A stretch of DNA of 5,226 nucleotides, from assembly GCA_016839345.1 (NCBI GenBank), contig JAEOUL010000115.1, positions 1-5,226 of the forward strand, in the 5' to 3' direction. Positions 4,737 through 5,226 of the stretch are shown in pieces. This DNA is from Candidatus Thorarchaeota archaeon (GTDB taxonomy: Archaea; Asgardarchaeota; Thorarchaeia; Thorarchaeales; Thorarchaeaceae). The notes beneath the pieces are model-generated. The model worked only from the letters and a program-made list of their open reading frames with translations, made no database searches and was not told the DNA's origin. A program made the position numbers and the translations under genes. Positions within the stretch are counted from its first letter, which is position 1; each line of letters starts with the position of its first letter.

Positions 4737-5226
4737 TTAGTTGTCCTCCTTGGAAAGGTATTGTTCTAGATATTGGAATTTCTCTGTTAGTTTTCCACGA
4801 TATACAATTACGGCATCCTTGAGCTCACGAGGTAAATCAAGATTTGGAAAGTCTACGGTAAAATCTGCGTTCGCAAGAGCTGGTAAGAAATCTAGCAGTG
4901 TTTCACTGAAAGATGTCGACGATTCGCGTGGGAGTTCGCATGGTAAATTATCAACAGCCATGATTACTGGCCCCTCACCTTTCACACCAAGCTCTGTTCG
5001 GTTCTCATCGATGATGTAAGTAAATGCAGGTTTGTCAGCACTTGTACATTGAACTGTGAATTCTATCGCGCCTCTAATATCACATGAGATGTCACCGATG
5101 ACTTGGAGCTTTCGATTATCTTCTTTCCAATGATTTCGAATAAAATCGAGGGTGACTAATCGAGGATATTTGTCTGACCAATAAATACAGTTCATCAAAA
5201 CTGTGAGATACGGGACATGTCTGTGA
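4737..5226 (-). CDS. Lysine-2-oxoglutarate reductase (saccharopine dehydrogenase, L-lysine-forming), C-terminal part
   Basis: The frame is open from the right edge to the TAA at 4737-4739, leaving 162 visible residues; the true start lies outside the window, so the internal TTG at 5198 is not the start. The sequence matches the end of the LKR domain of AASS: VPYLTVLMNCIYW with YPRL after it (human: VLVNGIYW...PRLL), GDISCDIRGAIEF (44-56 of the visible part; AASS CDISADTGGSIEF), GEGPVIMAVDNLPCELPRE (83-100; AASS GSGILMCSIDNLPAQLPIE), then a run resembling DAVI...GKL...KYKYI. The family reduces the imine of lysine and 2-oxoglutarate to saccharopine. The protein ends here as a separate polypeptide instead of continuing into the dehydrogenase as in eukaryotes. 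The NAD(P)-binding core and most of the catalytic residues lie outside the window. AASS comparisons are from memory. Confidence 0.92.
   Translation of the reverse strand, partial: HRHVPYLTVLMNCIYWSDKYPRLVTLDFIRNHWKEDNRKLQVIGDISCDIRGAIEFTVQCTSADKPAFTYIIDENRTELGVKGEGPVIMAVDNLPCELPRESSTSFSETLLDFLPALANADFTVDFPNLDLPRELKDAVIVYRGKLTEKFQYLEQYLSKEDN
4745..4751 (-). promoter_or_regulatory. Shine-Dalgarno of the saccharopine dehydrogenase gene
   Basis: AAGGAGG on the minus strand lies 10 nt before the ATG at 4734, inside the last codons (Lys-Glu-Asp) of the upstream reductase gene. It is the only strong Shine-Dalgarno seen before a gene start here, and it suits internal translation initiation on a polycistronic mRNA. 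Confidence 0.8.

Noticed and set aside
4741..5019. Plus-strand open frame of 92 codons, serine-rich
   Set aside because: Antisense to the lysine-2-oxoglutarate reductase gene; the serine richness mirrors the opposite strand's codons.

Overview
The window reads as a chromosomal segment of an archaeon with moderate to low G+C. Three things point to this: a nucleotidyltransferase of a family I know as conserved in archaea; first-of-operon genes with a TATA-like box about 25-35 nt upstream and no Shine-Dalgarno, while the operon-internal gene has a strong one; and intergenic sequences matching archaeal Orc1/Cdc6-binding ORB elements. The lysine-degradation enzymes look strikingly eukaryote-like, which would suit an Asgard-type lineage, but that placement is a guess.

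Layout: 1-1212 (minus, cut by the left edge) encodes a SufS/CsdA-like class V aminotransferase-fold protein that appears to have lost the PLP-binding lysine. A 53-bp divergent promoter region separates it from a plus-strand nucleotidyltransferase gene (1266-2261). Next comes a 434-bp gene-free region (2262-2695) that is dense in structure. It holds an excellent ORB-like element on the minus strand, a second ORB-like element on the plus strand, an A/T-rich 53-bp palindrome between them, two pairs of direct repeats, a nested hairpin, and seven exact copies of TGTGAA/TTCACA. I interpret this as a candidate chromosomal replication origin. It is followed by a plus-strand orphan gene (2696-3370) ending in a winged-helix-like domain.

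Convergent to that gene, on the minus strand, is a two-gene saccharopine operon. The 3' part of a lysine-2-oxoglutarate reductase gene (4737-5226, cut by the right edge) lies 2 bp upstream of a complete saccharopine dehydrogenase gene (3418-4734). The order matches the domain order of the fused eukaryotic enzyme AASS. Together the two enzymes would convert lysine plus 2-oxoglutarate, via saccharopine, to aminoadipate semialdehyde plus glutamate.

The strongest leads are the candidate origin with its adjacent winged-helix protein, and the apparently lysine-less class V aminotransferase homologue. No tRNA, rRNA, CRISPR array or insertion sequence was seen.
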